In this document: one piece after another, positions 23,500 through 36,900 of the stretch
How the letters are laid out: the number at the start of each line of letters is the position of its first letter
How positions within the stretch are numbered: position 1 is the first letter of the stretch
Assembly: GCA_022579005.1 (NCBI GenBank)
Contig: MU401454.1
Span: 124,001-188,000 of the forward strand
DNA: 64,000 bases
Source: Poronia punctata
Taxonomy: Eukaryota; Ascomycota; Sordariomycetes; Xylariales; Xylariaceae
Reading direction: 5' to 3'
Program-made: the position numbers and the translations under genes
The notes under the pieces: generated by a model
The model's database searches: none
What the model was told of the DNA's origin: nothing
Seen by the model: only the letters and a program-made list of their open reading frames with translations

Positions 23500-25669
23500 A
23501 TGGCTTCTAGACCGAGCAAGAAGAGAAAATTAACACCTCCTCAATCAGAAGATGAGGGGGACACAAAATCTAATGCCAAAATCGAGAAGGCTTTTTATCA
23601 GAATGCTGCAAAATGGGACCTCCTTGAAGACCAGTACAAGGCACGAAAAGGCACGAAGAAGGAAAAGGAGAGCACGCGTCTGCCGGTAAAGCTTGGTGGA
23701 CGGATTCAAGCTGCCCCCCGTGCGCCAGCAGACTCAAAGGAGAGTGATGAAGAATGGCTGGAAGACGGGGAAAATGGCTCGGAAAAGGGGGACGATGAGC
23801 CAGAAGAGGAACAAAAACCGCCAGAGCCTCAAATCCCTGTCAAAGAGCAAATACGCGCAGCCAAAGAAGAATTGGCGAAAATCGCCTCTATTCTAAACGA
23901 GGAGCCTTACGAGAATGCGGGTGCCTTCAAGGCCTTGACCAAAATAGGCGACTCTAGAATCCCAGCCATCATAACTCTTTCGCTTGTCACGAGGCTTGCT
24001 GTTTATAAGGATCTCATTCCTGGCTACCGGATTCGCCCTGCCTCGGAAGGAGGTCCAGAAGGCAAATTAAGCAAGGAGGTCAGGGTGATAAGGAACTTTG
24101 AGCAGGCTCTGGTCTCTAGTTATCACACATACGTCAAGGAGTTGGCCAAATACGCAAAGAACAAAGGAGGTCAACCTGGTATGGAAAATATATCAAGCGT
24201 CGCCTTGACATGTGTTGCGACACTTCTAACGACTCACCCTCACTTCAATTTCCGCTCTGACCTCATCAATATCTTGGTCTGGAAACTGAGCTCACGCCGT
24301 ACCGACAAGGAATACGAAAAAGCTCTGCAAGCTCTCTCTACTCTGTTCACCGAGGACGACGAAGGCCGCCCCTCTTTCGAAGCTGTTTCAACTCTTTCGA
24401 GAATGATGAAAGCAAAGAACTACTTCGTACACGAGAGCGTTGTAAGTCTCTTCCTCCATCTTAGGCTTCTTACCGAGTTTTCCGGGAAGGCGTCACAAGA
24501 TTCAGTCGATCTGCCCATGGAAAGTCGCAAGAAGCAAAAGAAGGTATTCCGGACGAAACGAGAACGGAAGCAGTAAGCATGATTCATTCTACGGTGCCAA
24601 GCTGGCTGTGATGGCTAACAATCTATATTAGGCTCAAAGAAGAAAGGGCTTTACAGAAGGACATGGACCAGGCAAGCGCAAATGTTTCCCATGAAGAACG
24701 GGACAGAATGCAATCCGAGTGTCTTAAGTCGGTATTTGCAACATATTTCCGAATTCTGAAGCTGAGGACGCCCCATCTTATGGGCGCTGTACTAGAAGTA
24801 AGGAAAAACAGAGTCCAGCCATCCTAAAACTGTCAAGGAGGACTAACAATAGGACTTAGGGCCTGGCTAAATACAGCCATTTGATCAACCAGCAATTCTT
24901 CGGTGATCTCCTCGAGGCTTTGAAGGACCTAATTCGCTACAGTAGCGAAACCCTCGAAACCACCAGTGATGACCCCGAAGCAGCGGCTGATGAGGCGGAT
25001 GAAGACGAGGAGGAAGACCCGACCCGTAATCCGACACGCGAAGCCCTACTATGCACAGCCACAGCTTTCGCTCTTCTAGCCGGCCAGGACGCGCACAACG
25101 CAAAGGCGGACCTCCATCTCGACCTTTCCTTCTTCACCACGCATCTATGGCAGACTCTCCTACCCATATCCCTCAACCCTGACCTCGAGCTCGGCGCACG
25201 ATCCCTGCACCTTCCCGACCCAGACGCGCCTGGCTCGGCAGCAAGCAAGTTCCGCATCGACACACGCGACAACAAGGTGAATCTGCAGACCACCACTGTC
25301 CTACTCATCCGATGCCTAACCGCCGCCCTCCTCCCGCCGTGGAACATCCGCTCCACACCCCCCCTTCGGCTCGCGGCATTCGCCAAGCAGCTCATGACCA
25401 CGTCCCTTCACGTGCCGGAGAAGAGCGCACAGGCTATTCTCGCTCTCATGGCCGACGTGGGCAATACCCACGGACGCAAGATCGCATCGCTCTGGAACAC
25501 TGAAGAGCGGAAAGGGGATGGCGTCTTCAAGCCTCTCGCTCTGAGTGAGGAGGGCAGCAATCCTTATACAACGACGGTGTGGGAGAGTGAGCTCCTCAGG
25601 CGGCACTACTGTCCAAAAGTTAGAGCTGCTGTAAAGGTTATGGAAAAGAATATCATGAGCGAGAGATGA
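23500..25669 (+). CDS. NOC3: Nucleolar complex protein 3 (NOC3)
   Basis: Three exons, 23500-24572, 24632-24797 and 24860-25669, with 59- and 62-nt introns, encode 682 residues. Noc3 pairs with Noc2 in pre-60S particle export and also has a reported role in replication licensing. The N-terminus is lysine-rich and acidic (RPSKKRKL, then EEWLEDGENGSEKG). The middle carries the NOC3p segment (AKEELAKIASILNEEP, KDLIPGYRIRP). The last exon carries the CBF/Mak21-type part (NPTREALLCTATAFALL, DNKVNLQTTTVLLIRCLTAALLP), an acidic loop and the ending LRRHYCPKVRAA. ATG 23500 was preferred over an in-frame ATG at 23488 because MASRPSKKRKL is family-like. It is divergent from NIP7. Confidence 0.93.
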
Positions 25670-26077
25670 GCACAGCTGTCGGCAGAGAACATGTAATTAG
25701 CGGCGGAGACGAAGATACCGGGGAAACAACCAGCATGCCCAACCTGAGAGTCTTGTCTAAACGTGTGATACGGTTTCCCACTTAACCTTAATTCAGTCTA
25801 GCCAACAGAATGCATGTGTCACAGGCGGCCACGTGCTCTGTTAGACAGGGGCAGGAGAATAAAAGCTAGAATATGTCTTTACTCCTATTAACTAATCACT
25901 CGCTTAGCAACATGCAGTATGATGACATTCAACTATCAATGAGCCTCCGTTCTTGTCCTAAAACTGAAATTCGTGGCTGTTTACCAGTATGTTTGGAGAC
26001 CTTATACGCTCTGGTGACACCATGCCCGCCCATAACATCAGTACACCAAGGTATGTGTGGTACAGCATCAATGTTGC
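25670..26077. other. Convergent spacer between NOC3 and the GLxxS-motif gene
   Basis: This is probable 3' untranslated sequence of both genes. Short open frames here show no motif. Confidence 0.5.
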
Positions 26078-27037
26078 TCAGTACGCCCAACGGGAAGCAC
26101 TTAGACCGGTGCGCTTTGCAAGTCCACTGGTCACCTTCTTCTCAGTTGCTTTTGCGGGCTCGGGCATGACTGGGGTCGGCTCCTCAAGAGACTGCCAACA
26201 AGGAATGTCAGTCACCCATATATATGTGATCAGACTATATCTGTACGGCGTACCTGGTGCCTTGCAGGGTTCCACATTGAGTCAGCAAGCCCCCGAGGCT
26301 TCGATGGGATTGGCACTGTTGGCTGAGCTTTTGTCGTAGGTGGATCGTGGACGACACTATTCTTGATATCGTCTTGCTTTACATAATGTATGTCACCCGG
26401 TGGCTGCGTTTGCTGCGTAACAGTTCGGTCATGAGAGCGAGCCAAAATAAGTGGTTCGGGACGCGCCAGTTTCTTGGGTGGACCGCTTGCAGAAAGTCCC
26501 GTATCTTTTGACTGCGTAACCGTTGGGTCTTGGGCACGGGTCAAAAGAGGTGGTTCGGGACGCGCTTGATTCATGGGCGGGCGGCTTGTAGATGATCCCA
26601 TATGTTGTGGCTGGATTCCACCCTGGGTTGTATGTCCTTTGGTACTGTGGGGGTTGGTTTGGGGTTCTTGGTGATATTTGTTAGCTTATATGGTATTCTA
26701 AACGTATCACTAGGAGGTGCTCGGTTCTGTTGGAGATGACATACTAAGGAGCAGTTAGCAAAGAGGTAAAATACTACGAGGGCAAGACATGCTGGAGAAC
26801 CCAACAGGAGTTTACTTACCTAGTATAATAGCCTCCTAGAAGGTGCCCTCCTCCAACTTGGGCAGTAGCCTGTACTTGCCGACCCGTCGGTGGTAACCGC
26901 GGCGGGGGAGCCCAGGGCGGTATTTGGTTGCCGTTGTTTCGGCTGGCTGGGCGGCGGCTCCTTTGTTTGGAGCCTTGAGACCTGGAGAATTCGGCCTGTA
27001 ACTCTCGGGCCAAGGCCATGTCACCCCTGCCATCCAT
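26078..27037 (-). CDS. Unrecognised Pro-rich protein with repeated GLxxS(x)W motifs
   Basis: The proposed exons are 27037-26820, 26644-26254 and 26191-26078 (240 residues, phases consistent). A 33-nt extra exon (26751-26719) could also be spliced in without breaking frame. I do not recognise the family. What can be seen: a basic, Pro-rich N-terminus beginning MDGRGDMALARELQ and containing PPWAPPPRLPP. Then come two tandem 33-residue repeats (about 88-120 and 121-153) sharing ARPEP, an L..R..D spacing and TVTQ. The final part has GLADSMWNP and the C-terminus RTGLSASRWAY. GLxxSxW thus occurs twice and a GLSASGP variant once. It is predicted to be disordered, cytosolic or nuclear. The open frame running through three splice joins into a motif-bearing C-terminus supports a real gene. 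The start and exon number are uncertain. Confidence 0.5.
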
Positions 27038-28334
27038 GGTGAGGAGACTGCAAGGGCAGTGACCGTTCAGTCTATGTGTCTTGACGTTTGTCAGTGTTGG
27101 AAGTTCCAGTGCAGACTGGGACTGGATGGACAGGAAGCAGTGAAAAGGGAAGACATCACAGAATCTCACCTGGAAAGCCTGATGTGAAAAGCACAACGGG
27201 TATAAGAACGCTCAAAGAGAAAAGAAATGTGCAGTGGGAGTATATGGGAAAAGAAAAACCACCTTAAGTTTCAGGGGACCTTAAGAACAGAAATGAATGC
27301 TGTCAAGATCTCTGTTCCTATTGGGCCTGTTAGAGATAAAACAAATTCAAGTTTTGCTTTTTTACCAAGGGAACGTGGGAAATAGGGCAGGACCGACCTT
27401 GAGACGTCGACATAACACGACGATGCGCCGACACCACCAGATATACAAGGTACACGAATATGTAACACACCTAGAATGAGCACTTACATGATATACAGGC
27501 ACCAAGTGAGTTGCGTATCCCACATCTGTAAAGCATTATGGAAGGCACTGCCATGTGCATCGTCACAGTTTGGGAAAGTCATACGTCACAACGTACCTGC
27601 TAGAGTCACAGCAGGGATAAAGGTGTGCCAGGAGGGAGCGGTCATGACATGTGTCCAAGGCAGATGTCTGCTTGGAGGCAAGGACGACCGACTAGGAGGT
27701 ATTATAAAGGTAGGATATGGGTTAAAAAATGAGCACAGGGACGTAAGTAAGGTACGTGCCTATATACATGTAGGCAAGTCTACGGTTAGAGATTCATGTA
27801 GAGAGAGGTAGCTCCCTTCCATTGTTGTTATGTTGTTTGGTATACTTCAGGCAGCCTGACAGCCATACTTTACTTGGTTATAAAGTAGGCGCTTTGTAAA
27901 CTTCCTACATGGTACACTGGTCGGTAGAAGATGGAAAGTTCATACCTAACATAATAATAGGATATATGGATATATGTAGATCTCTAGCCAGCGTGAATGA
28001 AGCATCACCACTAGAGGCTGTCCTTTCAAGGTATATACATTATGTTGACAACGAGCATGATCATCAGCAGAGGTATATCATGCTATCATGCTAATCACCT
28101 ACACAAGTACTTATCATGACCTGAGGAGCTGCCTACATAGTCAAGGATACACACAATAATCCAATAGTTACACCATAGGTACACTGCAGGTTATAATATT
28201 GTACATGCGTATACCTAATAATATATCCTGGCTGTGGATTCCGCTTGGGCCCTGGAAGCCTGAGATATTATGCCAGAATCATAAGACCAACCTCCGGCAG
28301 GGGGGTCATATGTGTAGATCATGAAAACTGTTTA
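27038..28334. other. Gene-free spacer, 1.3 kb
   Basis: Upstream leader of the GLxxS-motif gene: a GTGAGATT donor-like site near 27172 and a CCCTTGCAG acceptor just before its ATG suggest a 5' leader intron. Beyond that, only short plus-strand frames with no coding character. Confidence 0.5.
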
Positions 28335-29195
28335 TCATTGGCGTGTTTCTGCCTTATCTCTTGCTTTCTTCCTAGTACCTATTGTGGTCCCGATAGTGTT
28401 TATCTTCGTTGCCCGATATTCAGGATGATTAGCCTCGCATAACCATGGTACCTCAATTATGGATACATGACTATGCACGAAATCAACCAAAGCCTTCGAA
28501 TTTGGGGCCCCAACAAGAAGCCCAACACACGAGACACGTGGGATGCCTAGAGCACCAGATAGTCGGCCCTCGCAAGCTTTTGGAAGTTCCACCAGTCTTG
28601 TAGGTGGTAGATATGGATGGGACTTGGAGGCTAGAGCGACCATTTGAGGAAGATGGCAGCTCAGAGCATTTGGCTGTCCTGATCTCGCGACAAAGATGAC
28701 GGAATAGAAGCGCTTTTCTGGCCCTCTTGCTGGCTTTGAATCATCCTCTTGAGAGTCTGTGGTTGAATCTGCAGAGGCAGCATTTTGCAAGCACCGTGAA
28801 ACAGAGACTAAGCCCACATCTATGTATGATTGGAGCTCAGGTGCAGGTGGGATAGATACTTCTATCTCATGAGTTGAGCTTTCTTTGCGCTTTCTTTTCT
28901 TGAGACGCCTGCCCTTCGATACTTGGACATGCTGTGATCTGTAATGGCCTAATGGTGACAGTAGACTGGAAACGAAGTCAGTTTCCAATTTGCGCGGGCA
29001 TACGGGGTTATTTGTAGGGTAGTAACATTACCTGCAAAGGAGTTCTAAAATGGTGTCTTGATCCTTTGGTGATATTTGAGGCCTAGTTAAAAACGTGAGT
29101 AGCTATATAGCTAGAATCATTACGGGAGGCTTTTACCATGACACGGCTGAGTATGGTGTGTCTAGCTGGAATACCAATCTTCTCTTCTTGTCCAT
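28335..29195 (-). CDS. POP3: RNase P/MRP subunit POP3-like protein
   Basis: Three exons, 29195-29137, 29082-29032 and 28965-28335, with 54- and 66-nt introns, encode 246 residues. Pop3 is a small basic protein of nuclear RNase P (tRNA 5' maturation) and RNase MRP (rRNA processing), related to Rpp38/L7Ae. The N-terminus reads MDKKRRLVFQLDTPYS, then PQISPKDQDTILELLC and SLLSPLGHYRSQH. This is followed by a KGRRLKKRKRK patch, a central FVARSGQPNALSCHLPQMV and the ending RLVELPKACEGRLSGALGIP with EVPWL. The LP.....G.LS..L...RV..... and PWL pattern recalls yeast Pop3. Splicing gives a continuous family-like N-terminus that single open frames do not. It is assigned from memory, not alignment. Confidence 0.8.
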
Positions 29196-30989
29196 AGCTG
29201 GGGTCAAGTAAAATCTCTAACAATAGGTAGTAAGTAGAAGAACATACATACGTTCAGGTTGCGGCTGCGGACATCTAAAGAGGGATGTGGCCTGCCTTAT
29301 GCAAACAACCGAATATGCAAGTATGAGGTAATAGTGCTTTGCCCCACGTTTATTTGGATTTTCTTAGGGCTCACCCCGCGGAGATTTAAGAAATGTACCT
29401 TAGGTACCTTAATAACATATGGTGAGAACCTGGAATGGAGTATAACCTTGACAGTTAGCAGGATTGCCAGTGGTTTCAAATGCACAGGTAATCTGTAAGA
29501 TGATACAGATTCTGAATAACCTACACTTGATGTTTACATGCATGTAGACGCGTATCGCACTCTGGTACAAAGATTTCAAATCTAACCAATGAGAAGAAAC
29601 AACTACCTGTTCCTATGTGGAGCTGTTGGGATACCTGTGCAATTACAAGTAGTTATCACAAACTTGAACAGGGTTATTATGGATTTATATAAATGGTCAT
29701 CTTTTAATTTACCTACATTAAGTAGTTACTTGTAAGTGAACTTAATAGATGTTGATTTACTTGTAAAACTACTGCAATTACCTATAAAGTTTTATACAAC
29801 TATGTATATTAACAGGTATTCAGCAGCTTATTAAGTAGAAGGGTGGCCTCTTTGATTAACAGGCCTATATTGTATGACGCGCCCGGTATGCTTACCTAAG
29901 GACCTATTTCTCAGTGTACACGTAATGACTCCGCCCTCACTTGAGGCGCGTGTTGCTCATGCGATTAAAACAATTCCCTTTCCATTTTTTTTAGAGCTCT
30001 TCCTTTGAAGCTGCCCCTCCCCCACCAAACTACAACAAGGCAGCTGAGCTACCTGCACTGGTTAGGTACTTACTTAAGTTTAAGTACCTAAACTACTTCA
30101 TACATGTACTTTATTTAGTGCTATACATTAAGTACTCTTGTTGTAACCGGTCTTTTGCCTGTTAAAACCCTTTGTACCTACTGTATGCAGGCATACTCGT
30201 AGGTGTAAGGCATCGCTAGACTACTCTATCGAGGCATCAGCGAGACCACAAGAGATCTTCCCGTCTTATGCCCCCAATTACTGTCCGATTCAGGCCACAA
30301 ATTCTCCTACCTCTGTAAGGTTTATCCCAAGCAGATTTGCCACCGCATTGGATGCCGGCAATACTGCGTGCCTAGATTCCCGAGAAGACAAGCGAACACA
30401 AAAGGAACTGAACTCACCTACATACATATGCTTGCTATTTAGGTGCATAGCTCTCATATTTGACTACCAATTAGGCAGTTAGTACCTTGGGCAAACGCTG
30501 TGTCAAGACTTGCTACTTATGTACATATCTACATGTAAGTATTACCTACCTGACATGTTTGCTATCTGTCGTATTATTTAATGGATCTAAATCAGAATGT
30601 ACTTATCTGCATGTACCTTGAGCTTCTCCAATCCAACTTAAGCACCTAAACATAGCTTCATCACCCACTTCACTACAAAACCACAGCTCCCCACTATGGG
30701 TCCTCAACCCATCAACTTTCTTCAAACAGACACCGATTATAAGGCCTGGGACGACCTCATACCCTTTCGTTTCTCCCATGGGCTGAAGGCCCATTGAATC
30801 GTTTCTGATATATCCATACTTATTTCTTTTATCCAGCCAGGGGCCTGATACCTGCCCCGCATAGTTTGATACACATGCTAATATTGCTGTCTGTCAGCTG
30901 CCGAGCCTCGTCGAGACGGCACTGCTTCACGCTTTGTTTCCCAAAGCGCTACGACTCCCCACATTCTGACCTCCATTTGCACCAGCCAG
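29196..30989. other. Divergent spacer between POP3 and the deubiquitinase gene
   Basis: 1.8 kb without recognisable exons. AT-rich stretches with repeated TACCTA/TAAGTA words lie at 29700-29800 and 30050-30130. The last few hundred bases are the deubiquitinase promoter and leader. Confidence 0.5.
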
Positions 30990-33900
30990 ATGGACCAGGA
31001 CTCAAGAACCGACGAGTCGCGAGAACGTGCACAGTCCTCTGAGCCTAGCTCAACTCGCCCTAACCCTTTTGACGACGGTGACCAGTCAGCCCGCAAACGC
31101 CGCCGGACTTCTCTATCTGGTTCTCGGAGCACATCGGTCGAAACTACTTCTATATCTCAGGATCCGACCACAGAAGCCACTGGCGTCCACGACATGAATG
31201 ATATGAAGATCGACACGCCCGAGCCCAACATTCCAAGCACGCCAGCTCGACCGGAACACTCGACCGAGCCTGTATCTAGCAAAGTGACGCTTAATCTGCG
31301 CAACGCCGGTAGCTTAGATGCCACACCCACCTCACCGGGTTCCCCTACACCATTACGCTCAAATGCGGGCGGGGTTCTTGCTAGCGTAGAGGAATTCGAC
31401 GAATTCGCAGCTGGGATGTCTCCGGAGCCTCCTGCGGATGACGTTTCGTCTTCCTCTTCAGCACTCGATAGCCCCGAGGAGGCAGCCATTAGTGTTGAAG
31501 AACTGGAAGATGTTCGTTTCTCGACGGGCACTGTGCAACCTGTGATGTCGAAATACGATGTAAATTCGATTATTGCTCAGTTCCCATATCGGTACGAAGA
31601 CGAGCCAGCTCATGACACTGTGGTTCGACTTCTGAATTACTTTAGACAACGTGGGTCGTCCAAAACAATGTCTTGCATGTCGTCCCCGGCTAATGCGCAA
31701 ACTCCAGAGCCGGGCAATGTGGATGAAGCAGTGCCGTCGCTTCACTCGTGGCTAAACCACTGCTTAGAGTTTGCACGTGCTGAATTTCGAGGTGCAATCA
31801 CCGATTTATACATGGAGAACAGGGCATTCTGGAATATATTCCCCGACTTGTTCTACCATCTATATCCGAGGTAAGCTGCGCATTGCTAGTGCCACACCTG
31901 CCTGTGTAGCTCAAAAGCTGATATCCCCCAGGTTGAATTATTCGAAGTCTCATGAAGTCCGAGATGTCATTGCCAGGTTGTTGGCACAGTTCGCGAAATT
32001 GACCGCGTTTTTGCTTGCCACGGATATTCAAACCCTATCACAAGGGGCTAAAACAGAAGAGACCTTCGCCGCGCTTATGTCGCCGAATTACATTCGGACT
32101 CTAGCCTCATTCACACATCCCGATGACCCGTACATTATTAATGGACCGGACCGAATCCCAGACGTATCAGATCCCTTCACGACGTTTCAATCGGCCCCTG
32201 GTGGTTCCCTGGATGTCATCGTCTCTTTCATAGAGTACCACACGGATGCTCTAGCTCAAGCCCCGCGAAGAATTATGGGTCATTTGGCGGCGAGTTGCTA
32301 CCTAGCACATAGTATACTTAAGGAGAGTGCGCAGAAGCCCGCCTATGCTCTGGGTGCATCTCCGGATGCAACTGAGCGCCCACCAGTCAACATGGCGATG
32401 GGCTACAAATGCTTTACCTTATTATCCGGAGCGATCGACACCGTAATAGAAAAATTTACCAATAACCTCCCTCAAGACCACGCTACAAATTTAATCACTT
32501 TCACGTCTGAGATCCTGAAATACGCTCTGCAAAGCACTACTCCCCAAGCTGTACAACACATTCAGCAATACACGGAGGCCCATCCTCAGCTGCCGCAGCC
32601 ATTTGTCTGTGAGGCGATTGTCATAGAGTGGCGTCTCCAGATCTACTGCAAGCTCATAAGATCAAGGCAGATGCAACTGCGAGTTTCTGGTGCAGCAGCA
32701 ATGTGTGACGATTTAGTCGTACAATGGAAGAGATGCCAGGATCAACCCCAGGATATGCTCGACGATAGTCAACCCGATTCGCGGTTCTTAAATCACATAG
32801 CAGGATTCATAATAGGTGCAGGCATCGTGGATTACATTCTGGGGCCGACTTGCCATCCCGAGATCACGATCCAGAGCGGGAATATAGTGGCGTTCCTCGG
32901 TGTCACAAAGACCTATACAAAGTCACATACTGATCTTTTGTGGCAGACATTGACTTCGACGCAGGACCCCCGGGTTGCAGAAGCTCTTGTCCGAATGATG
33001 GGAAAGATAACCAACTTGTTCCAGTACGAAGACGTGACTTATCTTCTGAACAAGTTCCAGCACGTGCCAGTGGGTTCATTTGCACCTATCATGCGGGAAC
33101 TGTTCGATAACATCACGGATTATCTGGCCAGAGCTGCTCGGCAACCGCCACCGAATGCTTCGTATGAAATTTGCGTCCAGTTACTCCGCGAGTCGTCGGT
33201 CTTCACGGAACAAGGCTCTATAGCCTACCCCGATATTTACCAGCTTGCAATGTCGAATCTGAAACGTCTACTGATAGTAGGTCCCGATGAAGAAGGGAGA
33301 ACCAACCTAACGTCTAGTTGTCTAAGCGATGTTGCCTCGAAGTCCAAGTCATCTTCTGGCAGCTTGCAAGTCTTAGCTATGCTGCCATCGATTCAGATGG
33401 GGCTGCATACGCTAGTGGAACAGCATGGATTCATCCCGCTCCTAGTGGCCGATTTCGAAGCCGCTGTGCAGTCTGCGAAAGCCTTGGGCGTCGCAAGTGT
33501 ATATGCCAACCCGTTCTGCCAGGCCCGCCGGAAATTCATATCAAATGTTATTGCCCATTTTGGTTCATCTATCGATGCCGATCTAGGCCGCCGACTTTGG
33601 GACCACCTAGTTGGCGACAAAGCCATCGGCCAGGAAGATCGGAAAGCGGCCTGGGCTGACCTGAACGAGGCACTGAAACGAAGACGAGACGAGAATCCGT
33701 TTCTCACCAATTGTCTACAGTTATTCCTGCCGGAACTGCCCCCCTGGTGTTATTGCACGGGTTCGCTGGAGTTTGTGCGGGAGATGGTCGTGCCGGCGGC
33801 CGACGACAGCAATGGCATTGCCCTGGACGAGGAAGGGGAGCTCCATCTCCACTCTATTCCTATAGAGCTACTCTGGCAGATGATACTCACAGCGCCAGAC

Positions 33901-36900
33901 AAGGCTATCGCGGATAGCGCCATATCCACACTAGTCAATGAGATATATGTGAACAGCAGAACGATTTTGTCCTATCCGATCGAGCGCGCGAGGAAGGTTC
34001 ATTTTCGACTGCTGCAACGATGTCTGTCGCAGCTGAAATCTGCCGCACAGGATATAAACACTAGCGGCGCAGGAACGACGAGCGGCGATTGCGAGGTAAT
34101 GGAGATGGTGGTTGACGGTGACGATCAGCGTCTACGGGAAGAACTTCGGTTCACACGGACCCTCAAAGTGCTGACAACCTTATCAAATGCCGTGCAAAGG
34201 GAATCGCACTTTGCAGCTCCCGACATGCGTTCCCTCATGCTATCTTCCCCCAATGCTGTCGAGGGCGAGTTGGCCGGCCTCAAGTATCAGTCGTTCGATG
34301 GGAACGACCACAGCGAAGTGAAAGATTTGCAGATCGGCCTCCGTAATAGCGCAGCCTCATTGTTGGCCAGTCTCCGGGAATCCACCGGGTTTGAGAACTA
34401 CCGCCTTTATTACCGCGGTACCACTTTCACTCCTTCAGATGCCAATATCTGCAAGTCGCTAGAGGAACTCGATATGAAGAATGGTTTGATATTAGTCAAA
34501 AGAGAACCTGATATAGACGCCTCTCCTATGCGTGTCAAGCCGGGCGCCTCCGCTTTGGAGATCGAGATCCTACGCCACTTCGACGAGCTATGGGAATACT
34601 TGAGCATGGAGGAGAAGCTAGCTCGAGGGGTAAATGATACTCGGTTCCCTATATCCCTGGTACATGAGAGCTAACGACATATAGATCTACGAGTTCCTCG
34701 TATCATTACCGGCGAATGACAGGACACTAAGGGCTTTTGAGAACGTCGACACATCTCCGCGGGACATTTTCCCACTCGGCCAGCCCTTCAAGTCTCTGTA
34801 TGCGATACACGCGTTGCGCGAGTATCTGAATACCAGGCGGCTGAAGAGCTCGGTGATGCACTCGTCCGCACAAGGAACCGGAAGTTCCGGTCCCTCTAGC
34901 GCTGATCGACATGATGCTGTGACGAAAGCTCTATCCCTTCTTATTGCCGGAATATGCGACTCGGCTGTCGTTGATCAATGCCCCAACTGGGATATACGAC
35001 TGCGTCTTGCCCTCGAGTTGGTAGACTACTTTGTCCAACTGTTGAAAGGTTTGTTCATGGTCCAACCTAGGTCTCGTCATACAGTCTCTTTTGTTGCTTG
35101 ATACTGATATTCGAGTAGAAACAACAGAACCTACTAAACTAAGCCCACTCCTCACGCCCGCTCTTTATGAGCGGCTCTCGGATATCCTCACAAGCTCTGT
35201 CAACGCTGAAACCAGCGAATTAAGTATTCAGCTTGTACACCGATGTTTCGAGGCATTGCTGGAATGTTGTAGGTGGAGCGCCGAGTTCTGGGACACACTC
35301 CGGAAACAGGAGACCATGCCAGAAACGATACATGCCCTATTACTGAGGGACGACCGCAGCTTGGTTAGAAATAACATAGCGAAACTCCTCATCAGCGAAT
35401 CCCTACTTGTCAACAGCGGCTTGGGAGCTGATGGAATTGACTTTGCGGAGTATCTCTGGCCCATCATCATGTCACTCTTGCCCGGAGCGGTGCTGGAGCC
35501 TCAGAAATGCGAGGAGCTGTTCCGCCTTGCGTTGCACGTCCTGAAAAGGCTCATCGAGGAAGATTCCAGTACATTAGACTTGAAGTCTTGTGTTCAAAGG
35601 ACGGCGAAACTTCTCTCGTTGCACGCGAGCACCGAAGACATCGCCCGCATAGAAGCTGTCGACAGGGTGGCATTTGGACTTATATCCCTCCTGGAAACGG
35701 GTGTCAAGCAGATGATTTCTGCCGGTCAGGCCGGTGAACTCTCAACGGCTCTTACTCGGAGGCTGTTCTCGAGACATTTATTTCCTCCTGAGGACGGGCC
35801 AGGACCTTTGGTGCCCCACGCTATCGTATATCCCCGTTCTAGAGAAATGCTCTACAACGTGGTCTACATGTTGGCCCACTCTCACAGCCCCCACATGGAC
35901 CTCATCTTACAGTACCTTAACAGACTAGTGGAGCATGAAGGGGAAGGTATAGGGGAAGCTTACAAGTATGAGCTCCCCCAGTCTTTTGAGCGGAATAATG
36001 CAATACGCTCTTCGTGTGGGTATCCAGGCCTCAGAAACTTGTCTAATACTTGCTATCTGAATTCTCTCTTCACCCAACTATACATGAACATTCGGTTTCG
36101 TCGATTCGTACTCGGAGCCAGAATAAGCAACTCGCGGGACCAGCAGCTTCTTAGCGAAACCCAAAGCTTGTTCGCCAACCTCCAAGATAGCAGGCGCCGG
36201 TTTGTTGATCCACAGGGCTGTGTAGATCAAATCACGACATACGAAGAACTTCCCATCGATATTCACAACCAAATGGACGTTGATGAATTTTACAACCTCT
36301 TATTTGACCGATGGGAGGGGCAGTTCACTAGAGAATCGGATAAGAAAGCCCTTAGATCCATATACGGAGGCCAGCTCGTCCAGCAAGTGAAGTCGCAAGA
36401 ATGCGAGCATATATCGGAACGTATTGAGCCCTTTTCGGCTATACAGTGCGACATCAAAGGGAAATCCGGTCTCGAGGAGAGCCTTCAGGCATACGTTGAT
36501 GGAGAGATCATGGAAGGAGACAACAAGTACAAATGCTCGACGTGTGATCGACATGTCAATGCAGTCAAGAGAGCGTGTCTGAAAGATCTCCCCGATAATC
36601 TTATCTTTCACCTGAAACGGTTCGATTTCAACCTACGCCTGTTACAGCGCAGCAAGATCAACGACTATTTCCCGTTTCCGGAGCGGATTGATATGCAGCC
36701 CTATACTGTAGATCATCTGAGCAACCCGTCTGGTAGTGCGAAGACCGACGTGTTTGAGTTGGTAGGCATACTTGTCCATTCTGGGACGGCCGAGACGGGC
36801 CACTACTATTCGTATGTCCGGGAGAGACCCCAAGCCTCGAGCACTCCCTCTTGGGTGGAGTTTAACGACGATGTGGTAACAACATGGGATCCGTCGCTGA

